Shown here one piece after another: positions 41,568-50,650 of a stretch of 64,000 bases of DNA (position 1 is the first letter of the stretch; every line of letters starts with the position of its first letter). The notes beneath the pieces are model-generated. The model saw only the letters and a list, made by a program, of their open reading frames with translations. It was not told the DNA's origin and searched no databases. The stretch lies in NCBI GenBank assembly GCA_964472565.1, contig CAYYNB010000009.1, positions 1 to 64,000 on the forward strand, given 5' to 3'. This DNA is from DATAMF01 sp964472565 (GTDB taxonomy: Bacteria; Chloroflexota; Anaerolineae; Aggregatilineales; Aggregatilineaceae). Made by a program: the position numbers and the translations under genes.

Positions 41568-42947
41568 ATGACCCTTCGGCTGTTTGATACCTACACTCGC
41601 TCCCTCCGCGACTTTGAACCGCTCCATGCGCCCCAGGTCGGCATGTATACCTGCGGCCCTACGGTTTACGACTATGCCCATATTGGCAATCTGCGCACCT
41701 ACATTTTTGAAGACATCCTTCGCCGGGTGCTCGCATTCAACGGTTATCAGGTCAACCACGTCATGAATATTACCGATGTCGGCCACCTCACCTCCGATGC
41801 CGATACCGGCGAGGACCGGATGGAAAAAGGTTCTAAGCGCACCGGCATGACCGCCTGGGAAATCGCCGCCCTGTATACTCAGGAATTCAAAGACGATATG
41901 GCCCGCCTGAACATTCAGGAACCGCATGTCTGGTGCAAAGCCACCGACCATATTGCCGAACAAATCGAAGTGATCCAGTGCATCGAAGCGCACGGTTACA
42001 CCTACCGCACCTCCGACGGCATCTATTTCGACACTTCAAAACTGGACGATTACGGTTATCTCGCGCGCCTCAATATCGAAGGCTTGCAGGCGGGTGCCCG
42101 CGTCGAACTCGCTGAAAAACGTAACCTGACGGATTTCGCCCTCTGGAAGTTCAGCCCGCCCGGCGAACACCGCCAGATGGAATGGGATAGCCCCTGGGGT
42201 GTCGGTTTTCCGGGTTGGCACATCGAATGTTCGGCCATGTCCGCCAAATATCTTGGTCCCTACTTCGATATCCACTGCGGCGGCGAAGATCACATTATGG
42301 TTCACCATCCCAACGAAATCGCTCAGACCCAGGCTTGCTACGGCACGCGCCTCGCCAATTTCTGGATGCATGGCTACTTCCTGCAAATCGACGAATCCCG
42401 CATGGGTAAATCTGTCGGCAACTTCCTTCGGGTCCAGACCTTAATCGATCAGGGCTACGATCCCTTAGCCTGGCGTTTTTTCTGCTTGGGAGCGCACTAC
42501 CGCGCCAAGCTCAACTTCACCTGGGATAGTCTCGATGGAGCCGCCAAAGCGCTGGATCGTCTCCGTATGGCAGCCTATCAGTCAGGCGAACCCAGCACCC
42601 CCGATGAAGGTTATATGGATCAGTTTGTCGCCCAGATCAACGACGATCTCAACATGCCCCGTGCGATAGCTGTCACCTGGGACTTGGTGAAAAGCGATCT
42701 GGCCCCGTTGGTCAAAAAAGCGACTCTGTTAGAATTTGACCGTATTCTCGGCCTCGACCTTGCCGCCTGGAAACCCGCCGAACAAACGATCCCCGCCGAC
42801 ATCCTGACCCTGGCCGATCAACGTCAGCAGGCGCGTGTCGAAAAACGCTGGAAGGATGCCGACGCCCTCCGCGACCAGATTCGCGTGCTCGGCTACGAAG
42901 TCGAAGACACCCCACAGGGGCCGCGAGTGAGCGCGAAACATGGCTAA
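41568..42947 (+). CDS. cysS: Cysteinyl-tRNA synthetase
   Basis: A 459-residue class I aminoacyl-tRNA synthetase that charges tRNA-Cys. The zinc and ATP site is seen as YTCGPTVYDYAHIGN (HIGH-type motif), HIECSAM and HCGGEDHIMVHHPNE, which together give the Cys/Cys/His/Glu zinc ligands. The second ATP motif reads ESRMGKSVGN, a variant of KMSKSLGN in which Ser is Gly. The C-terminal anticodon-binding helical part ends with RQQARVEKRWKDADALRDQI, a family signature. The start may instead be the ATG four codons earlier (41556); neither has a strong ribosome site. TATAGT at 41531-41536 might be its -10. It overlaps the HAD gene by 8 bp. Confidence 0.93.
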   Translation: MTLRLFDTYTRSLRDFEPLHAPQVGMYTCGPTVYDYAHIGNLRTYIFEDILRRVLAFNGYQVNHVMNITDVGHLTSDADTGEDRMEKGSKRTGMTAWEIAALYTQEFKDDMARLNIQEPHVWCKATDHIAEQIEVIQCIEAHGYTYRTSDGIYFDTSKLDDYGYLARLNIEGLQAGARVELAEKRNLTDFALWKFSPPGEHRQMEWDSPWGVGFPGWHIECSAMSAKYLGPYFDIHCGGEDHIMVHHPNEIAQTQACYGTRLANFWMHGYFLQIDESRMGKSVGNFLRVQTLIDQGYDPLAWRFFCLGAHYRAKLNFTWDSLDGAAKALDRLRMAAYQSGEPSTPDEGYMDQFVAQINDDLNMPRAIAVTWDLVKSDLAPLVKKATLLEFDRILGLDLAAWKPAEQTIPADILTLADQRQQARVEKRWKDADALRDQIRVLGYEVEDTPQGPRVSAKHG

Positions 42948-43566
42948 ACATATCATCTGGGATTGGAACGGTACACTGTTTGATGATGCCTGGTTGTGTG
43001 TAGACATCATGAATGGCATTTTGACCCGCCGAAATCTGCCCCCGCTCACGTTGGACCGCTATCAGGCGGTCTTCGATTTCCCGGTGATCGACTATTATCA
43101 GGCCATTGGGCTGGACTTTTCAATCGAGCCGTTTGAAGTCCTCAGCAACGAATTCATAGCCGAGTACCAGCGCCGCACGCATGAATGCCAGCTTCGTGAT
43201 GGGACGCGTGAGGTTTTAGCCGGTATTCAGCAGCAGGGCCGGACTCAATCCATTCTCTCTGCCATGAAGCAGGATATGTTGGAGGCGATGATCGACCACT
43301 TTGGCTTGTCGTCCTACTTCTCCGACATAGTCGGCATCAGCGATCATCACGCGCACGGCAAAATCGAATCCGCCCAGCGTTGGATCGCTAAACAAACCTT
43401 CAACCGGGAAGATCTGCTTTTTGTGGGCGACACCACCCACGATCTCGCGGTGGCTCAGGCCCTGGGTATTTCCTGCGCCTTTGTCCCCAGTGGGCACCAC
43501 AGCCGCGAACGGTTGCTTGCCGCTGGCAGTTCCATTCTCGACAGCCTCTTCGACCTTCTCTCCTGA
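42940..43566 (+). CDS. HAD family phosphatase, phosphoglycolate-phosphatase-like
   Basis: A 208-residue haloacid dehalogenase-type hydrolase. The nucleophile motif is present as IIWDWNGTLFDDAW, with WDWNGTL in place of DxDGTL, so the second Asp is Asn, which weakens ordinary phosphatase chemistry. Motif 2 is about SILSAMKQDMLE, motif 3 the Lys near HGKIES, and motif 4 FVGDTTHDLAVAQALG with the paired Asp. The cap is helical (C1). Such proteins often act on phosphoglycolate or similar small phosphates; no specific substrate can be assigned. It is translationally coupled to cysS. Confidence 0.78.
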   Translation: MAKHIIWDWNGTLFDDAWLCVDIMNGILTRRNLPPLTLDRYQAVFDFPVIDYYQAIGLDFSIEPFEVLSNEFIAEYQRRTHECQLRDGTREVLAGIQQQGRTQSILSAMKQDMLEAMIDHFGLSSYFSDIVGISDHHAHGKIESAQRWIAKQTFNREDLLFVGDTTHDLAVAQALGISCAFVPSGHHSRERLLAAGSSILDSLFDLLS

Positions 43567-43592
43567 CATTTGTGTCTTGCTTATAATTTTTC

Positions 43593-43618
43593 GTAGGGGC
43601 GCGCCAAACCAGCGCCCC
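43593..43618. repeat. GTAGGGGC-type stem-loop after the HAD gene
   Basis: GTAGGGGC begins the element. GGGGCGC (43596-43602) pairs perfectly with GCGCCCC (43612-43618) around a 9-base loop. The same opening recurs in other gaps of this window. Confidence 0.6.
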
Positions 43619-43628
43619 AGGTAATGAC

Positions 43629-43658
43629 TTGCCTAATTTGAAGATGTGGTGCTATAAT
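43629..43658 (+). promoter_or_regulatory. Promoter of the MarR regulator gene
   Basis: TTGCCT (43629-43634) and TATAAT (43653-43658) are separated by 18 bp, and the ATG lies 32 bp after the -10. This is one of the best sigma-70-like promoters in the window. Confidence 0.65.
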
Positions 43659-43676
43659 AGTTGCAAATGCAATTAT
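43657..43676. promoter_or_regulatory. Candidate MarR operator overlapping the start of transcription
   Basis: ATAGTTGCA (43657-43665), a 2-bp spacer, then TGCAATTAT (43668-43676) form an inverted repeat with one mismatch in nine-base arms. It overlaps the end of the -10 box and the likely start of transcription, where a MarR-type repressor would block its own gene. A nine-base half-site, AAATGCAAT, recurs at 44205-44213 just before malE. Confidence 0.55.
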
Positions 43677-43689
43677 TTCGAGTGCAACA

Positions 43690-44172
43690 ATGTTAGATGG
43701 TATTAATAAACTTTGTACGCCTGCCCATCGTCATTACCGCCTCATCCACGACATTTATGTGCTTCTCGACGCAGGTGATCGAAACGTTCTACACCAGTAT
43801 GATCTGACCAGCTCCCAATATCGGGTCTTGATCCTGCTTGATCCGCTTCGGGGTGAACGCCTGATGACCCTGAGCGACTGGATGTTATGCGCGCGTAGCA
43901 CCGTCACCCGGCTGATCGACCAGATGGAAGCTGCCAATCTGGTTTGCCGCGTTGTCGATCCCGAAGACCGCCGCGCCCAACGTGTCGCCCTCACCGCCCA
44001 GGGCGTAGCCTTGCGCGACAAAGTCCACCAGGCCCATGAAAATTCCCTCCTGGCCCGCTTCGGGAACTTAACCGAAGCCGAACAGGAATTGTTAATTTCC
44101 CTGCTCGAAAAAGTTCGTTCAAATCTACAACTGACTCTTGGAGACTCGGAGGAGGTGCTTGATCGCGAATAA
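43690..44172 (+). CDS. MarR family transcriptional regulator
   Basis: A 160-residue winged-helix regulator. The N-terminal helix is followed by LTSSQYRVLILLDPLRGERL, the recognition region MLCARSTVTRLIDQMEAANL and the wing VVDPEDRRAQRVALTAQG, which is the classic MarR signature. MarR proteins are dimeric repressors released by small ligands. It sits directly upstream of the maltodextrin operon on the same strand with a 54-bp gap. An inverted repeat overlapping its promoter suggests autoregulation, and a shared half-site before malE suggests it may control the sugar operon also; the second point is inference. Confidence 0.9.
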   Translation: MLDGINKLCTPAHRHYRLIHDIYVLLDAGDRNVLHQYDLTSSQYRVLILLDPLRGERLMTLSDWMLCARSTVTRLIDQMEAANLVCRVVDPEDRRAQRVALTAQGVALRDKVHQAHENSLLARFGNLTEAEQELLISLLEKVRSNLQLTLGDSEEVLDRE

Positions 44173-44226
44173 AGTCGGTTTCAACTTGATTGGTGTTCTA
44201 CTTAAAATGCAATGGAGGAAATCCCA

Positions 44227-46086
44227 ATGAAGCGTCACTTATTCTCGTTGTTTTTGATTGTTTTAATCGCACTGAGTCTCACCCCATCACTCAGTGTAAG
44301 TCCCCAAGTTTCCGCCCAGGATGACGAAGCCCTGTTGATCTGGGCTGACCGCACCCGCGCCCCCGTTCTGACCGAATTGGCTGCGCAGTTTACCGAAGAA
44401 TACGGTATTGAAGTGATCGTGCAGGAAGTGGGTTTGGGCGACATCCGCGCCAACATCTCCACCGCTGGTCCGCAGGGTGAAGGCCCCGACATCATCGTTG
44501 CTGTCCACGACTGGATTGGCGAATTGGTCTTGAATGGCTCGGTGGTTCCGATCAACCTCGGCCCCAAAGCCGATCTCTTCACCCAGGCCTCAAAGGACCT
44601 CTTTACTTACAACGGTGAACTCTATGGGATGCCCTACGCGGTTGAAAATCTGGCCCTCTTCCGCAATCCTGAACTCGTTCCCGATGCCCCCGCCACCTGG
44701 GACGATGTAGCCGCTATCACGGAAGAACTCGTGTCTTCGGGCGCGTCCCAGTATGGTTTCATGATCCAGGACAACGACCCCTACCACTGGCAGCCGGAAT
44801 TCAGCGCGTTCGGTGGTTACGTCTTTGGTCTGGATGCCAATGGCGACTACAATCCCCAGGATGTCGGCATCGACAGTGAAGGCGGAATTGCTGCTGGTGC
44901 ATGGCTCCAGGCAATGGCCGAAAAAGGTTATCTGATCCCTGAAGTTAACTACGACGTGCTGCACACCCTGTTCGAAAGCGGCGACGCAGCCATGATCATG
45001 ACTGGCCCCTGGGCGCTGACTCGCATCCGTGAAAGCGGCGCGCCCTACGCCATCAGCAACATTCCCGCTGGCCCTGCTGGCCCCGGCATCCCCTTCATCG
45101 GTGGTCAGGGCTTCATGATCAGCGCCTACAGCGAAAAGCAACTGCTGGCCGAATCCTTCCTGCTCGATTTCATGGCCGCCGAAGAACCCATGCAGGCCAT
45201 GTATGATGCCGATCCGCGTCCCCCAGCGTTTGTGCCGCTGCTCGAAAAGTTGGATGATCCCGATCTCGCCGCCTTCCAGGCCGCTGGTGAAGTCGGTATT
45301 CCTCAGCCCTCCATCCCCGAAATGGCTTCGGTCTGGGGTTCATGGGGCAGCGCGCAGCAGTTCATCATCCGCCAGGAACTCGATCCGCAGACCGCCCTCA
45401 CCGATGCGGGTGCCTCAATCCGCGAACTGATCGCGGCGGGTGGTCAGGCTGCGCCCGAAGGCGATACCACATCCGAATCCGGCATGACGGTGGGGTTGCC
45501 CGGCACGATCCAGGTTCCCGCCGGTTGTGCCGCGGATTGGGATCCTGCCTGCGAACAAACCCTGATGGTCCTCGGTGACGATGGTTTCTGGCGTGCCCAG
45601 CTTCAGCTCCTGGCTGGCAACTATGAATACAAAGTTGCCCTCAACGGCACTTGGGACGAGAACTACGGTCTGGGCGGCGAACGGGATGGCGCAAACATTG
45701 CGCTGGCCCTGGCCGAAGACAGCGCCGTGACCTTCGTCTTCGATCCCAACACCCACGCGATTGCCGACAGCGTTAACCTCATCGTCACCGCCCCTGGTAG
45801 CTATCAGGCTGCGCTCGGCTGCGCCAACGACTGGGCACCCGAATGCTTGCTCTCCTGGCTGCAAGGTCCCGATGCCAACGGTATCTACTCCCTGACCGTG
45901 AGCACCCTCCCGGCTGGTGACTATGAAGTGAAAGCCGCCATCAACATGACCTGGGATGTGAACTACGGCGCGAACGCGGAACGCGACGGCGCAAACATTC
46001 CGTTCAACGTCCCCGCCGACAACACCCCGGTGACCTTCTCCTTCGACGGTGCCACCAACACGTTGACCGTGACGGTAGGCGAATAA
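44227..46086 (+). CDS. malE: MalE-type maltodextrin-binding protein with two extra X25-like modules
   Basis: A 619-residue exported protein. A Sec signal peptide ends near VSAQ-DDE (about residue 32) with no lipobox Cys. Residues 35-410 are a family 1 solute-binding domain of maltose/maltodextrin type (LLIWADRTRAPVLTELAAQF, GPDIIVAVHDWIGELVLNG, YGMPYAVENLALFRN). After a short linker come two tandem modules (about 418-515 and 524-619) of the X25 type found in pullulanases: both have a GCAADWDP or GCANDWAP opening, a Tyr-Glu-x-Lys strand, TWDENYG or TWDVNYG, and ERDGANI. Such modules are expected to bind alpha-glucans. A GGAGG site lies eight bases before this ATG. Its malF/malG permeases and an amylase follow. 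Confidence 0.85.
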   Translation: MKRHLFSLFLIVLIALSLTPSLSVSPQVSAQDDEALLIWADRTRAPVLTELAAQFTEEYGIEVIVQEVGLGDIRANISTAGPQGEGPDIIVAVHDWIGELVLNGSVVPINLGPKADLFTQASKDLFTYNGELYGMPYAVENLALFRNPELVPDAPATWDDVAAITEELVSSGASQYGFMIQDNDPYHWQPEFSAFGGYVFGLDANGDYNPQDVGIDSEGGIAAGAWLQAMAEKGYLIPEVNYDVLHTLFESGDAAMIMTGPWALTRIRESGAPYAISNIPAGPAGPGIPFIGGQGFMISAYSEKQLLAESFLLDFMAAEEPMQAMYDADPRPPAFVPLLEKLDDPDLAAFQAAGEVGIPQPSIPEMASVWGSWGSAQQFIIRQELDPQTALTDAGASIRELIAAGGQAAPEGDTTSESGMTVGLPGTIQVPAGCAADWDPACEQTLMVLGDDGFWRAQLQLLAGNYEYKVALNGTWDENYGLGGERDGANIALALAEDSAVTFVFDPNTHAIADSVNLIVTAPGSYQAALGCANDWAPECLLSWLQGPDANGIYSLTVSTLPAGDYEVKAAINMTWDVNYGANAERDGANIPFNVPADNTPVTFSFDGATNTLTVTVGE

Positions 46087-46096
46087 CGATCCTTTA

Positions 46097-46159
46097 GGGG
46101 TGGGCTGCAAAGTCCACCCCTTCCCGAACGTTTTTATAGGGGCGCTGCAAACAGCGTCC
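46097..46159 (+). other. Two stem-loops between malE and malF
   Basis: GGGGTGGGCT (46097-46106) pairs with AGTCCACCCC (46111-46120) around the tetraloop GCAA, with one G-T pair. A second hairpin has GGGCGCTG (46140-46147) and CAGCGTCC (46152-46159) around CAAA. TTTTT (46131-46135) lies between them. They begin 10 bp after malE, where stem-loops commonly limit read-through and keep the binding-protein message abundant. Both belong to the TAGGGG-type repeats of this window. Confidence 0.6.
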
Positions 46160-46186
46160 AATAAGAAAGGAATCGGCCTGTTAGTC

Positions 46187-48051
46187 ATGCGCATCATGCC
46201 TAGTAGGGCTGCTCGTCCGATTGGGCTACCAGCCCTCCCTCCGATTGTTCAATTCCTGATCCGGCTGGCAGGTGTCGCAGTGGTTGATGCGGTAGCTGTC
46301 TGGCTTGCGACAGGCATTTGGGCTGATGGTAACTGGTTTTTGGCGCTCGCCATTGCGCTTTCTGCCATCGTCGTTACCATCATCAATCTCGTCCCTCAGC
46401 TTTGGCCCCTGCGCTGGATGTCGCCTGCCCTCGCGCTGTTGGGCCTGCTGACCATCTACCCGCTTATTTACACCTTCTATGTGGCGTTTACCAACTACAG
46501 CGACGGCCACATGACCACGAAAGACATTACCGTAGAACGTTTGACCACGGAAAAACAGTACCGTTATTTGCCCGAAGGGGCCGCGAATTATTATTGGTAC
46601 TTGTTTCAGAACGAACAGGGTGATTATGCGGTCTGGCTGGTCCAGGACTCCGACAACACAACTTATTTTGCCGAAACAGATACACCGCTCCAGGCCATCA
46701 CACTCGAAGAAGACGCGCCCCTCTGCGAATCGTACAGCGACGAAGGGGTTCCCGTTGCTGTCGGTGACTACCAGTGTATGAAAAAAGGCGACGTGTTTAA
46801 GATCATGGCCGACGAAACCAAAGTCGCCGATCTCTATGCCACCCAATTTGCGAACGGCAGTATTGGAATTACCAGTCGTTACAATGCCGGAAACTACCAG
46901 ACCAAGTGGAAGTACGATGAGGATCAAGACATCCTCACCGATCTGGAAACCAACACACCCTACTATGCCGATAACGAACGCGGCAGTTTTATCGCCAAAG
47001 ATGCCAACGGCAAAGTGCTGCGTGATCCGGTCACAGGCCGCGAGCTGACCGCCCCGCTGGGCTACTGGACACTCGTCGGCACTAAAAACTTTAGAGAAGT
47101 CTTCACCAGCGCCCTGTTAGAAGGTCCGCTGCTCCAGGTCTTTTTGTGGACCGTCGGCTTTGCCTTTTTGGGTGTGCTCACCTCCTTTTCGATGGGTCTC
47201 CTCATGGCGCTTCTGCTCGAAGGTTTCCCCGCCGCCCGTGTGATCCGCTCCCTGCTGATCATCCCCTACGCTATCCCTGGCATGATCGGCATCCTGATCT
47301 GGCGTGGCATGCTCCAATCTCAATTTGGTGTCATCCCGGAGACTCTGCGTGATGTCTTCGATTGGGCACCCCCGTTTTTGCGCGATCCCGGTTGGGCCAA
47401 GTTTTCGATTCTGCTGGTTAATCTCTGGTTTGCCTATCCCTATTTCATGCTGATCACCAGCGGCGCGCTGCAATCCATCCCCTCATCGATCTACGAAGCC
47501 GCCGAAGTAGACGGGGCCAGCGCGCTGTGGCTGGTTCATCCCCAGGCCATCTACCTGCACGAAGCGCAAGCGTCCCGGGTGGAAGAACTCGCCCTGGCCC
47601 AGAAAGTGGCCCGGCTGCGCCCCTCCGCCGCCGCTGATTACACCGCCCCGCAANNNNNNNNNNATCCATCCCCTCATCGATCTACGAAGCCGCCGAAGTT
47701 GACGGGGCCAGCGCCTGGAACAAATTCTGGAAACTAACCCTCCCACTGCTGCTGATCTCGGTTGGCCCCTTACTGATCGCCTCATTTGTCTTCAACTTCA
47801 ACAACTACCTGTTGATCGAAGCCCTGAACGACGGCGGCCCCGACATGAAAGAGGGCTATGCCCCGCCTGTCGGCCACACCGATAACCTGATGACCTACAC
47901 CTACAATTGGGCCTTTAGCAGTGCCGGAGGTAGCCGAAACTACGGTTTAGCATCCGCCATTGCTGTGCTTATTTTTATCATTGTCGGGGTGCTAACCATC
48001 TTTCAATTCCGCCTGACCAAGCGTTGGGAGGAGGTGGGTGAAAATGTCTGA
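46187..48051 (+). CDS. malF: MalF-type maltodextrin permease, split by an assembly gap
   Basis: A MalF-like ABC permease. It has early membrane segments, then a large extracytoplasmic loop (about residues 105-300, YRYLPEGAANYYWYLFQNEQ onwards) like the MalF P2 loop, then the core LIIPYAIPGMIGILIWRGML. The coupling (EAA) loop starts YEAAEVDGASA and is broken by foreign sequence and 10 N. After the gap the loop restarts and continues as WNKFWKLTLPLLLISVGPLL to the true stop at 48051. Removing 191 bp (between the two copies of the repeat) restores one open frame, giving a protein of about 555 residues. The start at 46187 is uncertain since AAAGGAA lies 15 bases away. Its partner is malG. Confidence 0.8.
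47473..47714. other. Scaffold gap with a duplicated 51-bp end and foreign insert
   Basis: The 51-bp segment at 47473-47523 recurs at 47664-47714 with one mismatch (position 37). Between them lie 130 bp of unrelated, more GC-rich sequence (47524-47653), encoding VHPQAIYLHEAQASRVEELA in the malF frame, and 10 N (47654-47663). The two copies are best read as the overlapping ends of two contigs, with a wrong extension on the first. Confidence 0.85.
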
Positions 48052-48988
48052 CTTTTCCGATTCCGCGCCTGCCCAGGATGTTGTTTTTGTCCGTTCCCAT
48101 TCCGTGCGTCCTACCAACTATCTCGCCTGGACTGCGCGCAGCCTGATCATCATTGCTGCGTTGATTTTTGCCTTGTTCCCGGTTATCTGGATTACCTCGG
48201 CCTCGTTTAATACTAACGGCTCGATGGCAACCCAGCGCCTGATTCCCAGCAATGCCGAGAATCTGAATGATCTGCTGGTCAACTATCGCCAGTTATTTGA
48301 AGACCCCCAGATTCCTTTCTGGCACTGGATGTGGAACTCGGTGGTCATTGCCAGTATCTCAACCGTGCTTATTTTGATGATCACATCCTTTAGCGCCTAT
48401 TCGTTCTCCCGCTTCCGTTTTCAGGGTCGCCGTAATCTGCTGCTGGGTATTTTTCTGGTACAGGTTTTCCCCAACATACTGGCGATGGTCGCCCTCTACC
48501 TCATGTTGAGTCAGGTCGGTGACTACATCCCGCAGTTGGGCCTCAACACCTACGGCGGTCTGATTCTGGTCTATATGGGCGGCGGCATGGCGATGAACAT
48601 CTGGCTGATGAAAGGTTTCTTCGACACCATCCCGCGCGACATCGACGAATCCGCCCAGGTTGACGGCGCGACTCACTGGCAGGCCTACATTTACCTGATC
48701 TTCCCACTCGTTCGCCCCGTGATGGCGGTGGTCGGACTGCTGGCCTTTGTCGGCACCTTTAACGACTTTGTGCTGGCCCGTATCATGCTCGGTTTGGGCG
48801 GCACGCGTGAACAGTGGACTCTCATGGTCGGCATGTACAGTTTCGTCGGTAGCACAGGCGAGTTTTCAACCGAATGGGGCGTTTTCGCCGCCGGATCGCT
48901 AATCGCCGCCGTGCCCATTGTGATCCTGTATCTCTTTTTGCAGCGTTTTATCGTCGGCGGTCTGACCGTCGGTGCAGTCAAAGGCTGA
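48044..48988 (+). CDS. malG: MalG-type maltodextrin permease
   Basis: A 314-residue ABC permease with six predicted helices. The coupling loop is DESAQVDGATHWQAYIYLIF in the usual place (about residues 205-225), and the N-terminal WITSASFNTNGSM and VVIASISTVLILMITSFSAY are typical of MalG. The start was set at ATG with GGAGGAGG nine bases upstream; a GTG two codons earlier is possible. Its 5' end overlaps malF by 8 bp, so the two are coupled. No MalK/MsmK ATPase is adjacent, so a shared ATPase from elsewhere is expected to energise the transporter. Confidence 0.92.
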   Translation: MSDFSDSAPAQDVVFVRSHSVRPTNYLAWTARSLIIIAALIFALFPVIWITSASFNTNGSMATQRLIPSNAENLNDLLVNYRQLFEDPQIPFWHWMWNSVVIASISTVLILMITSFSAYSFSRFRFQGRRNLLLGIFLVQVFPNILAMVALYLMLSQVGDYIPQLGLNTYGGLILVYMGGGMAMNIWLMKGFFDTIPRDIDESAQVDGATHWQAYIYLIFPLVRPVMAVVGLLAFVGTFNDFVLARIMLGLGGTREQWTLMVGMYSFVGSTGEFSTEWGVFAAGSLIAAVPIVILYLFLQRFIVGGLTVGAVKG

Positions 48989-48991
48989 TCT

Positions 48992-50620
48992 ATGGACTTT
49001 ATTTTTGGCACTCTGGCAACCGATGATCTCAAAGTTGTCCACCACCGCGCCAACCGCCGGGGCATTCAACACAGCTACCGTTTGCATCCGCTCGATCCGC
49101 GTCCCGGTCAGGCTGTGACGATCACCGTTCAGCTTGGCCCGGACCTCCCGGCGGATCACGTTGCCCTCTACTACACGCTGGATGGCAGCGACCCGGTGGG
49201 ACAGCAAGGTGTAGCCCACAATGGTAATGTGCTGCTTTTGTCCCCTGTCGCCACCCATTGGGACTCGCTGGTTTGGGGCTACTTGGCCGAATGGCAAACC
49301 GTACTCCCTGCCCAACCCGCCGGAACTGTTGTGCGTTATCAGATCGGCGCGTGGCTTGCCGATGGCCCGGAAACCTTTGCCGATTGGCCGAATGTAACGG
49401 CCACCGCCGAAGCTGCTGCGGGGGCATTCTTTCACGACCAGCCCTTCGATGCCGGTTTTGCCCCTGGCAATCCATCGTGCGGCCACACCTTTACCTATCA
49501 CGTCGATGATCTGACCCCGCCGGCTTGGGCGCGTGAAGCAGTAATCTATCACGTGTTCGTAGATCGTTTCTATCCCGGTGATGGAAAAAAGTGGCTCCAG
49601 ACCAAAGACCTGATGGGCATCTGCGGCGGCACGCTATGGGGGGTGCGCGACAAACTCGATTACATTGCTGATCTGGGTGCCACCTGCATCTGGCTCAGTC
49701 CCACCTGGGTCAGCCCATCCCATCATGGCTACGATGTCACCGACTACGATCACGTTGAAGAACGTCTCGGCGGTGACAAGGCGCTGCACGCTTTGGTTGA
49801 AGCGGCTCATGCACGCGGTATCCGTATCTTGCTCGACCTCGTGTGTAATCACATTTGCGACTCGCATCCCATCTTTCAATCCGCCTTAACCGAGAAGGAA
49901 TACCGGAACTGGTTCACCTTTGATGATTCTCTCAACGGCTACCAGTCCTTTTTTGGCAATCCCGGCATGCCCCAGCTTAATCTGGCCTATGGCCCGGCGC
50001 GCGATTGGATGATCGGCATTGCGCGGCGCTGGCTGCGCGATTTTGATGTCGATGGCTACCGTCTCGACTATGCCAACGGTCCCGGCCCTGACTTTTGGGC
50101 CGATTTCCGCGCGGCTTGCAAAGCCGAAAAGCCCGATTGTTTCCTGTTTGGCGAAGTGGTTGACGCGCCGCACATGATCAAGACCTATGTCGGGCGTCTG
50201 GATGGCTGTCTGGATTTCCATCTCGGCGCGGCCCTGCGTCAAACCTATGGCTGGCAGGAATGGCCCGTTTCGCGCTTGCAGACCTTCATCGAGCGCCACT
50301 ACACCTATTTCCCATCCGATTTTCTGCTGCCGACCTTCCTTGACAATCACGACATGGATCGCTTCCTGTTCATCGCGGGCGGTGACAAAAACAGGCTGCG
50401 TCAGGCTGCTGCTGTCCAGATGAGCTTACCCGGCATCCCGATCATTTTTTATGGCACCGAAGTCGGCCTTAGCCAAAAAGTCAGCACGGGCGGCGGCATG
50501 GGGCTGCACGTCAGCCGCACGCCAATGCTTTGGGGCAACAATCAGGATCACGACCTTCTCGCCTACTATCAATCGCTGATCCAGAAGCGCAAACAGCACC
50601 AGTTCGCCACCGTACCCTGA
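48992..50620 (+). CDS. GH13 alpha-amylase family enzyme (neopullulanase/cyclodextrinase-like)
   Basis: A 542-residue enzyme. An N-terminal beta domain of about 180 residues, with some likeness to the N domain of cyclomaltodextrinases and neopullulanases, precedes the barrel. The barrel begins AVIYHVFVDRFYPGDGKKW. The four GH13 regions are seen: LLDLVCNH, DGYRLDYA with the nucleophile Asp (about residue 357), FGEVV with the acid Glu (about 387) and LDNHDMDRF with the third Asp (about 450). There is no signal peptide, so it acts on imported maltodextrins in the cytoplasm. The C-terminus is short (ends about 30 residues after the barrel), lacking a clear domain C. It ends the maltodextrin operon. 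Confidence 0.9.
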   Translation: MDFIFGTLATDDLKVVHHRANRRGIQHSYRLHPLDPRPGQAVTITVQLGPDLPADHVALYYTLDGSDPVGQQGVAHNGNVLLLSPVATHWDSLVWGYLAEWQTVLPAQPAGTVVRYQIGAWLADGPETFADWPNVTATAEAAAGAFFHDQPFDAGFAPGNPSCGHTFTYHVDDLTPPAWAREAVIYHVFVDRFYPGDGKKWLQTKDLMGICGGTLWGVRDKLDYIADLGATCIWLSPTWVSPSHHGYDVTDYDHVEERLGGDKALHALVEAAHARGIRILLDLVCNHICDSHPIFQSALTEKEYRNWFTFDDSLNGYQSFFGNPGMPQLNLAYGPARDWMIGIARRWLRDFDVDGYRLDYANGPGPDFWADFRAACKAEKPDCFLFGEVVDAPHMIKTYVGRLDGCLDFHLGAALRQTYGWQEWPVSRLQTFIERHYTYFPSDFLLPTFLDNHDMDRFLFIAGGDKNRLRQAAAVQMSLPGIPIIFYGTEVGLSQKVSTGGGMGLHVSRTPMLWGNNQDHDLLAYYQSLIQKRKQHQFATVP

Positions 50621-50650
50621 TGGCATTACTGCCGCGATTTGAGGGTTTTC

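Noticed and set aside
47524..47653. The VHPQAIYLHE sequence as a real insertion domain in MalF
   Set aside because: It interrupts the coupling loop, is bounded by a duplicated contig end and N bases, and removing it restores a normal permease.
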